Translations under genes and position numbers: made by a program
Notes under the pieces: model-generated
The model's input: the letters and a program-made list of their open reading frames with translations, nothing else
Database searches by the model: none
Told to the model about the DNA's origin: nothing
Assembly: GCA_963930655.1 (NCBI GenBank)
Contig: OZ005600.1
Coordinates: 11,721,501 to 11,785,500 of the forward strand
Origin: Myrica gale
Taxonomy: Eukaryota; Streptophyta; Magnoliopsida; Fagales; Myricaceae
DNA: 64,000 nucleotides
Direction: 5' to 3'
Shown: positions 24,322-35,974 of the stretch, one piece after another
Layout: the number at the start of each line of letters is the position of its first letter
Position numbering within the stretch: position 1 is the stretch's first letter

Positions 24322-25322
24322 TAATTTTTTTTTTCTAGAAATGCCTTTAAGGGAGATTTTGTTGTCCTGCACTCTTGGGATTTAACGTGATTTCTAGACA
24401 TGCTTCTCTGTCCAACTTCTATTAAAAATACTGACTGAAGTTGTTGTCGAACACCCTCTACCTTAACTACACTAATAACTCAACCCGTGTCAATATCGGC
24501 TGAAATGTTCCTAATACCCCTTACACGTCATTTAATAAAAAATTTAAATGACAAAAGTACCACTGCCCTCTTCAATTCGACGTCCACGACCACACATTGC
24601 AGGGATTGTTTGAAACAGAATGGAGTCTGGTTTCTGCAACACATTTGAATCTACATCTTGGTTTCCGTTGAATTTCACTCTCCACAGTTTGTTTCTATTT
24701 CTCTGGAACCATAATGGCCAAAATTATATTACCCACTTGAATCTGCATCCATGTTTGTAAGGCAGTACCAACTTACTTTCCTTCTTGGGCTGTGCGGCAA
24801 TGGTAGATCTGACAGATATGTAACTCTAGTTTTGGGTTTCGGCTGTGCGGGCAATGGCAGATCTAAACTTGGGATTTGGGTTTCGGCTGACGCGTTGGAA
24901 CTTGCAAGAATCTAGCTAGAGAAGTCCTTGGAATGGTTTTACAGAGGAAGACAGAGCTAGCTATCTTGCTTCCACGTAAAATGGAAGGGTCACTCCCACC
25001 CAGACGGTTACTTTTCGAATGGCCGTGGACTTCGTTTCCCAATCCAACAGCTTTAGGATTCTGTTTTTGCTACAGTACACTTGATTCACTTGAAGCTTTG
25101 AGGACTTAGTCTCGAATAATTGAAAATTTTATTAAATGACGTTGTAGTGGCAATATGGACATTCAGTCAAGATAGATACGTGTTGAGTTATTAGTAGAGT
25201 TGATATAGAGGGTGTTTAACACGTCTAACAATTTTTGAACGGAAGTTAATTGGAGAGACAAAACTAGAAATCACGTTAAACCCGGTAGACGGCAGGACAA
25301 CAAAATCTGAGAAAAAATTAAA
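24322..25322. mobile_element. Large foldback element, about 1.0 kb
   Basis: Arms of about 200 bp face each other: the left arm 'attttgttgtcctgc...tttaacgtgatttctag...caccctct...aataactcaac' (about 24350-24545) is repeated inverted at about 25120-25310. About 570 bp of non-repeated DNA lies between, including an internal short duplication of 'tttcggctgtgcgg..caatgg..agatct' (near 24790 and 24838). A target duplication could not be fixed. It is similar in plan to the element at 43295. Confidence 0.75.
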
Positions 25323-25736
25323 TACAGTAACACGCTTTATATTTTAGACTTAATAAGTAGAGTTTGCACATTACATGCTTACGGCGAATTGAGGTGGAAA
25401 AGTCAGTCTGGTTGAGGGTGTTAATGTTATTGGAACGTCAATCATAATCATTACTCTATTGCACGCGGAGTTTGCATTTGAAGGTATTTCTGATGGTTTC
25501 GATTCAAAAGGTAGAAAAAGAACAAAGAAAGCAAAAACAAAAAGAGAAGTGATTAGTGATAGGACCAGATAAAAGGCATCCAATGATTTTTTTTTTATCG
25601 AATGTCCCCGAAGGGACAAAGGCATCCAATGATTTACGTGTTGGGTTTTCACTTTTCCCTTTTAACATATTTATCCCTCTAAAACCGTGGTTTTGTTTTT
25701 GGTCCACTTTAAGTAAGTTTTTTTTTTGCCCCTTTT

Positions 25737-25949
25737 TTCCATCTAAATACCCCCAGCTAAAAGAGCACCTGCGTAACAAACTAACAGAAACTAAAAAGAC
25801 GCAAAATCCCTTAACAACAATTTAGTGGGCCAAAACGTAAATGAAATGCAGCCACTACTAAACATAAAATAGCCCAATGTAGTCCACATACTGAGCTCAG
25901 CTAGTCATCAACTAAGTTCATTACTAAACCAATTCCGGTATGTTACATT
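25737..25949 (-). mobile_element. Truncated LTR copy
   Basis: About 210 bp nearly identical to part of the LTR-like unit at 27774-28241 (shared 'aatacccccagctaaaagag' and 'ccggtatgttaca'). It shares the outer end '..ggtatgttaca' but lacks the part that would adjoin the element's interior. Same orientation as the 28-kb copy. Confidence 0.65.
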
Positions 25950-26339
25950 CATTTCCCCTGCAAAAAACATTGTACTCAAGGTTGGAGCTTTAAGTATGCT
26001 CCAATTTTCTTCAATGCTCAAAACTGTAGCAGACAAGTTCTAAGGAAATTTCAGCAACAAAATCAGCTAGTTGAGCTGTCATTGATCTCATTCAGCATCT
26101 AACAAAGCTCAGCCTTTCAGTGAAATAAATATCATCCAGAACAAACTCATTACTAAACCAACCTCCTGCAAAAATTTATGCACAATCAATACCTTCTCCT
26201 AGTTCTCAACCGAGGAATAAATGCTCCACCACAGAGCATAATATGCAACTTTATGGGCCTTGAACTCAATCAAATAACCAACAACTTCTTTCCCAAGTGT
26301 ATCATGGCCAAAAATTCAACAAGCCCCACGTAAGGTCCT

Positions 26340-27030
26340 CAAAATATTCCAAGCAACACAGTCCTGTTATATGGAATCAGACCCCTTGAGAAATCTATTG
26401 CATATCCATGACTGTCCACCACCCCATCCAGCCAAGAAAATGGCTGATTCAAGAGGAGGGAATCACCTAGAATCACAGCGTTCTCGTCATTATCTCCCTC
26501 ACAATCAGCATCGAGTTCCAGTTCCAAGTCCAACAGTAATTCAGGATCTATGTTGGAGTTCAATCAACTTCTTCATTATACATATCTGGATCAGGCAATG
26601 ATATGTTGCAAGGAATGCCATTAATCTCAGCCCAATATATGTTTTTCACATTGTTAAATGCCTCTTCACCAGCTGAGTCGTTCCATTGCACCACATTGTC
26701 ATACAGATACATACACTTCTTGGTCTCCAAGACTTTTCGCCATGGAACTAAACCAACCAATATGCAGAATTTCTTTTCCAAAAAATATTCATCAGTAAAC
26801 CAAAGTGGATTTCCAAAAGCCTTTGGAAGCATATCAAGGTACGACTTCCATGAAGATTTTTCACATAGGCGCTCCAGAGTTAAGAACAGAATGATCAACA
26901 ACATAACATCTACTTCTCCTTCTTTAAACCATGTTCTACCCTCTGGTCCAAGGAGAGCATCTTGCAGGACTCTCATAGGACATACAACAAACACTTGGTG
27001 GTTAGTGCTCTGAAAAAAATACTCGTGCAA
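26340..27030 (-). pseudogene. SET-domain lysine methyltransferase-like fragment, copy A
   Basis: The translation contains PMRVLQDALLGPEGRTW, EKSSWKSYLDMLPKAFGNP and LWFTDE. I recognise these as the segment preceding and entering the SET/substrate region of plant SETD3/LSMT-type protein methyltransferases. After LWFTDE the sequence diverges and soon degenerates: a stop follows MYNEEVD, and a further frame (26339-26563) continues. No intact SET catalytic motif is seen. About 530 bp of this copy (26517-27042) are almost identical to copy B at 28410-28942 in inverse orientation. It is a gene fragment in a rearranged retroelement context. Confidence 0.65.
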
Positions 27031-27399
27031 TTTACCCCCACTTTACCAAACATTCCACCACTTATAACTCGATTGGGCCCCGGTTCAAAACTCTGCTCCA
27101 CAAGAATCCAAATTAAAACTTCCTCTTTAACGTAAATCCACTCCACGTGCGTTTTTTCTTCTTCCTCCTCCTTTTTTTTCTTCCTCTTCCACTTCCTCCT
27201 TTTCCAATTCATCCTTACATCAGATACAATCATTTGCTGCCAAATCGAAAACAGGGAAGAATTCATTTCTTCCGAAGGAACTGTTGTATAACTGACGTAT
27301 TCAACCCTTTTTCCCCACCTTTTGTGATAATTTTGTTTTTGAAATCTTAATATAGAATCAAGAGACTAAAAAATCACGGAAGTAATTCTCAATCTAGTT

Positions 27400-28241
27400 G
27401 GGAAGCTATCTCCACATGACGAATGAAGAGTTTGAGCTTTTTGAATAAGATTAATACCTGTTTAGACAAATTCTATTTCCTTAGTTTCATCGAAGAATGA
27501 GCTCTTGATTTGCTTCCGATTTGAATTAGTTTCTTCATCCAGTACTGCTCACATCTCCTCTATTTCTCGGCCTTTGTATTCTTCGTCTCCTTTTACTTGC
27601 GAGTTTTCGTCTACTTCTTCCATCTCATCTTTTAATTTCTCTAAGTTGATGGACATGCGCAACATATTTTCTTGCATCCGTTGGTTGCCTCTTTGTAGAT
27701 CCTTCAATAAGTCGGTTATCTTATGGCACTGTGCGAGCAAATCCATGGCAGGATCGTTCCTCTGATACCAATTGTAACAAACTCGTTTGTATTCCAAGAA
27801 AATGTAAAGAAAATACAATGGCCAAATTCGAGATGGATAATCTCCCAATAAAGCAAGAAAAAAATTATAGAAAACTTCAATTCAGTTGTTCTATCCCCCA
27901 AAGGAGAGTAACTACCTTCTAAATACCCCCAGCTAAAAGAGCACATGCGTAACAAACTAACAGAAGTTAAAAAGACGCAAAAGCCCTTAACATCAACTTA
28001 GTGGGCCAAAACGTAAATGAAATGCAGCAACTACTAAACATAAAAGAGCCCAATGCAGTCCACATAACTGAGCTCAGCCTAGCTGGTCATCAACTAAGGT
28101 CATTACTAAACCAATGCCGGTATGTTACATTAAATGAAATGCAGCCACTACTAAATATAAAAGAGCCCAATGCAGTCCACATAACTAAGCTCAGCCCAGC
28201 TGGTCATCAACTAAGGTCATTACTAAACCAATGTTGGTATG
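27400..28241 (-). mobile_element. 5' end of an LTR retrotransposon: LTR, primer site, start of gag-like frame
   Basis: Reading the minus strand, an LTR-like block (28241 to 27774, starting TGTAACATACC and ending GTTTGTTACA) is followed directly by ATTGGTATCAGAGGAACG. This is the initiator-tRNA-Met type primer-binding site of plant LTR elements. A coding stretch follows with a coiled-coil look (LAQCHKITDLLKDLQRGNQR, then SINLEKLKDEMEEVDENSQ). The LTR holds an internal tandem repeat of about 115 bp (28013-28131 and 28132-28241). No protease, reverse transcriptase or integrase is present. Confidence 0.7.
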
Positions 28242-28432
28242 TTACAAAAAATAAAATAAAAATACTTGTGCAATTTACCCCCATTTGACCAAACATTCCA
28301 TCACTTATAACTCGATTGGGCCCCGGTTCAAAACTCTACTTCACAAGAATCCAAATTAAGACTTCCTCCTTAACGTAAATCCACTCCACCCGCTTCTTTT
28401 TCTTCTTCTAGGTAAATTGCACTAGTATTTTT

Positions 28433-28942
28433 TTCAGGGCACTAACCACCAAGTGTTTGTTGTATGTCCTATGAGAGTCCTGCAAGATGCTCTCCTTGGA
28501 CCAGAGGGTAGAACATGGTTTAAAGAAGGAGAAGTAGATGCTATGTTGTTGATCATTCTGTTCTTAACTCTAGAGCGCCTATGTGAAAAATCTTCATGGA
28601 AGTCGTACCTTGATATGCTTCCAAAGGCTTTTGGAAATCCACTTTGGTTTACAGATGAATATGTTTTGGAAAAGAAATTCTGCATATTGGTTGGTTTAGT
28701 TCCATGGCGAAAAGTCTTGGAGACCAAGAAGTGTATGTATGTATCTGTATGACAATGTGGTGCAATGGAACGACTCAGCTGGGGAAGAGGCATTTAACAA
28801 TGTGAAAAACATATATTGGGCTGAGATTAATGGCATTCCCTGCAACATATCATTGCCTGATCCAGATATGTATAATGAAGAAGTTTATTGGAACTCCAAC
28901 ATAGATCCTGAATTACTGTTGGACTTGGAACTGGAATCCGAA
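28433..28942 (+). pseudogene. SET-domain methyltransferase-like fragment, copy B
   Basis: This is the plus-strand inverted twin of copy A. It reads PMRVLQDALLGPEGRTWFKE through DMLPKAFGNPLWFTDEYV, then loses frame at 'gtgtatgtatgta' where four extra bases interrupt it; the frame resumes as YDNVVQWNDSAGEEAFNN. It lacks the 1-base deletion seen in copy A near MYNEEV, so neither copy is ancestral throughout. Homology with copy A ends at 28942, about 260 bp before the BSD gene start. Confidence 0.65.
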
Positions 28943-29206
28943 AACATATACCGAAAACAGAAGGGTTTCTGGAAGCTCTCTCGTACGAGGCCCATGATAA
29001 CCCCTTTTGCGTGCGGCCCCACCGGGGACGTAAGCCTCTTCCGGTCCAAAAAAGTGCTGTAGCCCAAAGCAGATGATGAGAAGTTTGGGCCTAATTTGTT
29101 TCCTGCAAATCCAGTAGATGGTTGCGTACAAAGCCGAACGACAAACGATCATACTCTTCACTCTCAGTCAGCTTTGACTTCCTCGGTTCTTCCGGAAACC
29201 GAACCA

Positions 29207-32200
29207 ATGGACCTTTCCTCGTGGTTCCGCCGCAGCCCAGAAAGACCACAACCCCAGATCCCCTAAAACAGTTGGAGTCACACCAAGAAGAACTGCTCGG
29301 AGTCACGGAACAACTGATCGATTTTATCAGGTCCTTCACTTTCGACACCTTCAAGAATTTCCCTCCCGAAGGTATTTCCCCTCACTGGTCGGTTCCCAAG
29401 CCAAACGAGAAGGAAAATTCTAAATGCTACGGGGTGTAACGTCGTTGTTGGTTTTGTAAGCTAATCAACAACGCAATTTTGAGTATGCTAAACACTTGCT
29501 TTGGGTGCATTTACTTTTTCGTGTGGTTAGGTTGTAAATTTTTACTTATTTTTCTCCGCATATACTTTCCTCGGCAACCAAAGGTGCAATTTTTCTCTTC
29601 AGCCTGGTTTTCACCTCTTTTGTTTTGTTTTTTTTTGGGGGGGGGGGTGGTGGGGAGGAATTAGCCAATGAATTATTGTAAATTTAATCTGCATTAGAAA
29701 GGACATTGGGTAATTTGATTGAACGAAATGCAAATTTCATTCATTGAGGTTGGCACAGATGACGAGGGAGCTGCTTGTGGTGATGTGACCCCGACAACTT
29801 CGGGCAATGTCCGAAGGGATCTCTCCGAATGGCAGGAGCGGCATGCTATTCTTGTGATCTCGAAAGTCAAGGTTGGTTTCTAATTCTTCGCATAAGGTTT
29901 AAATTATGTGGAATTCTAAAGGTTCAATTTTAGCTTGTTTTACGTTCTTTCAATAATAGTGACTATAGTACTCCATAATTCTTTGATAACTTAGTTCTTT
30001 TTTGGCTGGGACTTTTTCTATGTCAAGTCAAAGTAACTGCTTGTCCGATTCCACTGTCCCATACGTGAACTGCAGAGATTCTATGTAACTGCATTCTCCA
30101 CTCTAGGTCAATGGTTTTTACATACCGACTCAGAGGTGTCACTGGCAAAATGAAACTTTTTGGCTGATCGTAACTCAGTTGCTATGGATTTATGAATGCA
30201 CTTGTGAGAAAGAGTCATCTAATTCAAGTTGATTGAAAGGAAGGTCTACAATAATTTGGGTAGAAATCGTGGAGAAAGATATGTTACATAGAAAAACTGA
30301 AGTTAATATGATTGGGCAGGATAGGATGATGTATCGCCTGGAATGCTCAAATCAGATCTTTGTTGATAGCGATTGCCTAATGCTTCGTAACTTTTATTCT
30401 TAAACCTGCCTAAACTGTGACATTCATAACTATTTCAGCTTTTTGAATGTTTCGTTATTTTTCAGGAAATTTCCCAGCTTAGATACATGCTGTGCCCTCG
30501 TCACTTAAAGGAGCGACAGTTTTGGAGAATATATTTTAAGCTTATCAAGAGTTATGTGGCTAAGTAAGTTCCCATCTTTTATGCTAAATGATTACAGTTG
30601 TATTTTAAACATTGTTACAATATGCTTTTGTGATTTGGACCCTATTCTTCAAAATATTTGTTTTACTCGATTTGCCTTGACCACAACAGAAGAGGGAGAA
30701 GTTTTGAGTGTTTCTGTTGTCTCGCTCTCATAGACTTTGTTTTGCTATAAACTGTGAAAGAGATGGAAGTACAAAAGTTCTCAGGGTTCAAATCGGTCCT
30801 CACCAAGTATGCATGATGATGTGTCAAATTGGTGGCTAAGTTGTTAGATAATGCTTTTAAGAACCTTTGTTAAGTTGATACTACCTTTTTAAAATTGGAA
30901 GCTTAAAGCAAGTTTGTTAACTTACCACTTTGTTCATTTTGTCAGTCTGAGAGACCTAAAGGTACAAAAGAAGAAGAAATACACACTTTTCTCCTAAACT
31001 AAGAATTATCACTTTGCATTTGAAGCATGTGTATTATACAAACGTGATCCTAAAATTTAGCATCTATGGCCTTATAGTGGATCTCATTAGCATGTTTGCT
31101 TACAATTTGTTGTCATCCTTGCTACCGATGCCTGGTCTTCACCACCCTGGCAACATCTACTAGCCATTTAGTGACATAATTCATCTAGCACTGTTGCTGG
31201 TATTCTGTCACCATGACTTTGGCTTGACAACCATGCCACAACCATCCCTAATACCTCTTCTGGCACTGACCATAATCAGTGTGATTATTACTGTATCCTA
31301 CCAGAGGACTCGATAGGCCTTTCGGCACCAGAGTACTCTTCCAGAGTTTTCTTTCAATCTTATCTAGACCGAATACGATGACACGACGTCAAAAATTAAC
31401 CTGACCGCTTTCTCTCCATATAGCCCAAAATTCTCCTAATCTGTTTTCACACAACTCGTTTCTTCAATGTTTAGGGATATATAGCCCCTTACACCACAGC
31501 AGTATAGAAAAACAATCACTTCCAACAAGTTTTAGTCAGAAAGCATAGAAGTGATCCATTGTTTATCAAGGACATTGTACACTCTAAATAAACTGGCATA
31601 AATTGAAACCCAAGCTTGGATTAGACCTGAAACCGTTGTACAAATTAGTTTTTCTTTGTGAACCCTGTACTTTGTACAGCACCATTATGAGGATCTTCTG
31701 CATAATGAACAATTGGGACTTGGGACGAGGGATGAACATATGCGGATCAAATCATACCTAAGCCCTTAGTTGTATGATGTATTTACACTCTTGACGGTCT
31801 TCAATCATTGCGCCATAGTCCTTGGATTTAAGTCAATCATTTTATGATCAAACTTGAACCGACAGTTTCTTCCATCATCTCCTGGGCCTAACCACAAGAA
31901 CTTTTTTTTTAAGAATCCATGCTTTCTATATTCATTTGATCAATATCCATGTTATTGTACTTGTTGAGGGAATCTGATGTCTGGATCTGTGGCCAAAATG
32001 AAGTGGACTAGCTCCAGCTAACCTATAATTAGGCAAAAGCTTCTCTGCCTTTCCTTTTTCCTTTGTTACTTGAGTAGAAGTGCATTGAATATAGGTTTCA
32101 ATGCTGTTTGTTCTCTCTCTCTCTCTCTCAATACATGCACTCACGAAATCCATTATCAGATATGAGCTTCATGCTATTCAACGAGCAAAACTGAAACAGA

Positions 32201-32298
32201 GGGCGATTGAGGATGAGAAATCTTCAGATTCCTGTACGTATGAAGTTGAAATGGCAGAGGCAAAGCATGCAGAGCGTTTAGAATCCCCCCCGAAATAG
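29207..32298 (+). CDS. Small BSD-domain protein, exon 1 frameshifted
   Basis: Exons 29207-29371, 29759-29871, 30466-30563 and 32160-32298 have sound splice sites and phases across exons 2-4. The product has a leading MDLSSWFRRSPERPQPQIP, a conserved ELLGVTEQLIDFI block, GNVRRDLSEWQERHAIL, and the BSD core (EISQLRYMLCPRHLKERQFW then RIYFKLIKSYV). The tail is YELHAIQRAKLKQRAIEDE... and ends at TAG 32298. BSD domains occur in TFIIH p62 and plant proteins of unknown role. The frame starting at the ATG 29207 hits a stop at 29264-29266, while the conserved exon-1 block is in the next frame, which has no ATG. A single missing base near the CCCC run at 29260-29263 would explain this. Intron 3 (1.6 kb) has no recognised content. 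The gene is either a recent pseudogene or carries an assembly error. Confidence 0.8.
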
Positions 32299-32524
32299 AA
32301 TTCGCGTCTGCAATTTCAGGAATGCAGCAGGTACTTATTGGTTTTGCTTGTAAAGGAATGTGTTCTGCATTTCTGAAGCTGATATATGATGATGTGGTTA
32401 AGGCTATTTTCTCATAGTATTTCCACTTCGTCAACTTTTACTTCATAGATTCCAAGTAGATGGTTTGACTGTGACTAGAGGGGACTTGGTGAAGATTTAA
32501 ATTGCTAAGGTTTTTGAATCTTAA

Positions 32525-33489
32525 GGAGAGCCTGGAGATGGCTCAAACGACGAAAGCAGTCTTGTTCGAAGGCTTTTTAATTTGTCAAAGAAGATTGAAC
32601 GGATAAATTGTCTGCGCAGCTATGCTTATGTGGATCATCCATCCCCTTTCAATGGTCAACAGAACAGATTGGTGGCAGAGAATTGTGTTTATATCTCTGG
32701 TGACATGAATTTGAATTTACTCGTCCTAAGGGAGGAGTTAGATAGCAAGGCAAGATTTAAACAAGAGAGAGGATTTGATTGGTCATTACCCCCACCTTGT
32801 ATGTTTATTTGGCTTGACAAGTTCTTTGGATTAGACAGATCTATCCATTCTGTGGCATCACCAGTTTCTTTGATGACAGAGGATGTTGATGCTACGGGTA
32901 TTATCATGCCAGTTATAATTAGCTTTTTTAGCAATATTAAAGATGTGCTAGATTCAAGTGGAAGAAGGGATGTTGTACAGTTTGTGTATAAAACGCAGAA
33001 GAGACTATCCTATTCTGCTGCTAATGTGAGACATTTTTTGTGCCTGGGAAGTGGTTAATTAACAACTTCTACACGTATGTCAATGTGAGACATTTTTTGT
33101 GCCTGAGATGTTTGGTTGAGTGTTTTTTTTAGGATTTGCATCCTACTTTTATATTTATATACCAAACATCACAAAACACGTATTTCAATACAACACTTTA
33201 ATACTTTTTTTACAAACATCAATCTCTTTTAACAACTTATGCATGCATGTCAATACAACTTTAACATCACCTAAATATTCACAATTTTATCAGAATCTTA
33301 CAAATTTCTTCCAAACGAACATCACCTTGGTTTAGGATATAATTTGACTTGCTCATATATTCACAGGCTTTTATGTCACATCAGTTAATGAATGCCAAAA
33401 CCCATGCATGGAAATTTCAGCTCCTTGTAGTTGACAGGTCACAGTGTGAATTGGAGAAAGCAAAATTAAACATGAATCTTTATCAAATA
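32525..33489 (+). CDS. Unrecognised two-exon coding fragment
   Basis: An open frame at 32525-33025 (GEPGDGSNDESSLVRRLFNL, later GFDWSLPPPCMFIWLDKFFG and IIMPVIISFFSNIKDVLD) ends at a good donor, AAT|GTGAGA. It joins in phase 0 to 33367-33489 after TTCACAG (AFMSHQLMNAKTHAWKFQLL, then CELEKAKLNMNLYQ). Complex, non-repetitive amino acid use and matching splice phase argue for real coding ancestry. I do not recognise the family. No start codon or terminal exon was found, so it is a partial gene or a fragment. The intron contains a MITE (33107-33329) and a 26-bp direct repeat of the donor region (33023 and 33080). Confidence 0.45.
33107..33329. mobile_element. MITE in the intron of the unrecognised coding fragment
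   Basis: Ends 'gagatgtttggttgag' and (inverted) 'ggtgatgttcgtttggaag' enclose AT-rich DNA with 'acaaacatcaatctctttta'. Same style as the elements at 11423 and 21383. Confidence 0.55.
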
Positions 33490-34231
33490 TGTGGGTGTAT
33501 AACATTCATTTCTTTTCCAAATATCAGGTTCAGAGGAGGCTGTACTAATGTAGTTCTTTGGTGTTACCATAACTGCTTTAATATGCTTAATCAACATCCG
33601 AAAGTAGTCTTTCTGGATGTTGATTAAAAAATCAGAGTATAGTTGTAATCTTGTTTCGGAAGGTATTTCAACTTTTTTTCTCTCTTTTTTCTTTTGTTGG
33701 GTTGTCTCAAGGTTCGAAGAGAAAGATGATGCTCCATGAAAACTAGCCAGAGAGACTTGCTTGGAACTACGAAACAAAACTCACTTCCTAACGAGACACT
33801 GAACCTGCCTACTAGGTTTCAGTCGAGTTTATCAAAGTATCGAGCTTAGAAACTGGTAAAATAATAAGATGGGATGAGAACTAAGAAACATAATCTGAGA
33901 ATGTGGGATACCAAGAATGAAAAAGAAATAACAAAAAAGATACGGTGTAGAATATTTGAAGCCCAACTCTTGTCACAGCACAGATAGACATAATTTTTTT
34001 TTTTTGGGGTAATGAACAGATACAACACAACAAGTCCATTGGAGTGATATAGACTGATACCTCGATGAGCTCTTGATAACCTAATGTTTCTTTTCTCCGC
34101 CACAAAGAGCCATAATTCAGCTGCCATTCTGTCCCTGTGACTACTCATGGGTATAAGAAAACACTGTCCCCTGGTGGATAACTGAACAAGGTCAGTTTTT
34201 TTTTTCTAAACAACTGAACAAGGTCAGAAGT
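33490..34231. other. Intergenic stretch, nothing recognised
   Basis: No gene seen. Short open frames on both strands look random. Confidence 0.4.
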
Positions 34232-34233
34232 TA

Positions 34234-34427
34234 CAAAGAGTGCGTTTGCCACAAAAATTTTTATAAAATATTTTACCAACCCACAATAAAATATTACAAT
34301 ATAATCTCTCTCTCTTCCATCAAAAAAATATAAAAAATTATCTCTCTCTTCATTTTTTCACTAAACCCAATAACAACACTAAACCCAATACCAAAAATTT
34401 TACAACACAAACCCACCCTTTGTTGGC
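34234..34427. mobile_element. MITE copy 1 of the GCGTTTG..AAAATTTT family
   Basis: About 190 bp from 'gtgcgtttgccacaaaaat' to 'ccaaaaattttacaacacaa', with the conserved inner blocks 'aaaatattacaatataatc' and 'cactaaacccaata'. Near-identical to the copy at 34477 and, inverted, to the one at 35975. Confidence 0.75.
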
Positions 34428-34476
34428 AAGCCAGAAACTCCAAAAAGGAGTTATCACTTTATTATGAACAATAAGG

Positions 34477-34667
34477 CTGCGTTTGTAACCAAAATTTTAC
34501 CCAAAATTTTATCTCTCCTAATAAAATACTCCAATATAATCGCTCTCTCCCATTAAAAAAATTATAAAAAATTACAAAAATTATAAAATATTACCTCTCT
34601 TTACTTTTTTACTAAACCCAATACCAACACTAAATCAAATACCAAAAATTTTACAACACACACTCTG
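34477..34667. mobile_element. MITE copy 2 of the same family
   Basis: Begins 'ggctgcgtttgtaacc' and ends 'ccaaaaattttacaacacac', with the same inner blocks as copy 1 ('aatataatcgctctctccc', 'tactaaacccaataccaac'). Separated from copy 1 by 50 bp. Confidence 0.75.
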
Positions 34668-35970
34668 AGTTTCTGTATCTAGAAAAAAAAAACAATAAGT
34701 TTCTGTAGCATATAAGCATGGTTTTGCTAAAGGGGGCAAGTCAAGCCAAGAGCATCTTTCCTAAAGCCTGCCTACCTCAGCTAATGAAAGCCTAGATTGA
34801 CATTATTTTCCAACCGCTCATTTCGTGAAACAAATCACTTGTCTCCCTGTTTTATTAACTGTCTGGGTTCGATCTGTAACCCTTAAAAGAAGACATTCCT
34901 AAAAGGCAGACCTTATCAGTCAAAAGGCACAATGATTTGGGTGTGATCCGCATCATCTGTGATGTGATTTCACCTCGAGGAGACAATTAACATGATTTTT
35001 GGACTTAAATTGAGAGGCCTTTTCAGTACATTCGATCCTTGGGAGAGCAGTGGAGATACTTTTCCCTCCCCCACACACCATCTATATTTTGTCCATTTCA
35101 TAAATTACTGCAGAAATTAGTCTCCAGACATCTAAAAATTGGGAAAATATTTTCTATAAATGAGATTACAACAAAACAAACAGAAAACATTAATTCAAAA
35201 TAAGAGAATGAAATTCCTGAGCTCTACCATGTAGAGTTGGTTAGTTTAATATTCTTCTATAATTGGCTTGATTTTTTAACAAAAATTTGCCAACTTAGCA
35301 TCTGGAGACAAGAAATATTTGGGTGGGATTCCACAAACAATTTTCAAGGCAAAATAAAATACAGCAGCTAAAATAGAATCCATGCCACGCACAGCCAAAA
35401 GAAAGGAAGAAAAAAAAAGAGAAACAAACAACCATGCCACAAAATCAGTCTTCTACCTAAATGTCCAAACAAAGAGGCAACGTGATGATTCCATCGGATT
35501 TACCAACGGGCCCTACAACTTCATCTTCCCAAAAGAAGAAGATTGAAATTATGCGCTGAAAGAATGGGGAAAGAAGAGAGTAGAGGACATCATCAAATCT
35601 ACGTTGAAACATCTTTTTGCAGTCTGATGTAATGAGTGCAGAAAACGTACAGGGTCCCCATGTGAATAGGCCTCCACAAGGCATTCATGCATAGCTACTA
35701 TGGCAAAATGAATTGGGGAAAGGGTAGATTTTAAGAAACTAAAAAAAAAAAAAATCAACGAAAACTCCATGTCAGATCAACCTGAAATCTCTGAAGAAAG
35801 ATACCACACATTACACAACAGTCCAAAGTAACCTGAGCAACCCCATCACCATCAGATCAGAGCTTCTTAAACCCCGATGTGCTACGTCTGGAGGGCCCAG
35901 TAGCTTTTTCAATAGTCAGACCTAGTGTAAAAATTGAAAAGAAACAGGTTTTTACTTTCATCCTTTTCCT
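34668..35970. other. Intergenic stretch, nothing recognised
   Basis: A minus open frame at 35549-35770 has no recognised family. No gene supported. Confidence 0.4.
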
Positions 35971-35974
35971 TGGG

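Larger units (their letters stand above)
26517..28942. repeat. Inverted duplication, arms about 530 bp, spacer about 1.4 kb
   Basis: 26517-27042 and 28410-28942 are inverted copies differing by few substitutions, a 4-bp TGTA expansion in the right copy and a 1-base deletion in the left. The join region 'gtgcaatttaccccc' with about 125 bp beyond it (27022-27147) is also repeated in direct orientation at 28262-28390, so the arrangement arose by more than one step. A transcript through it could fold into a long hairpin. Confidence 0.85.

Noticed and set aside
29122-29206. Upstream start for the BSD protein in the frame of the conserved block
   Set aside because: The first codon there is TTG and no ATG exists back to the upstream stop, so it does not rescue the frame.
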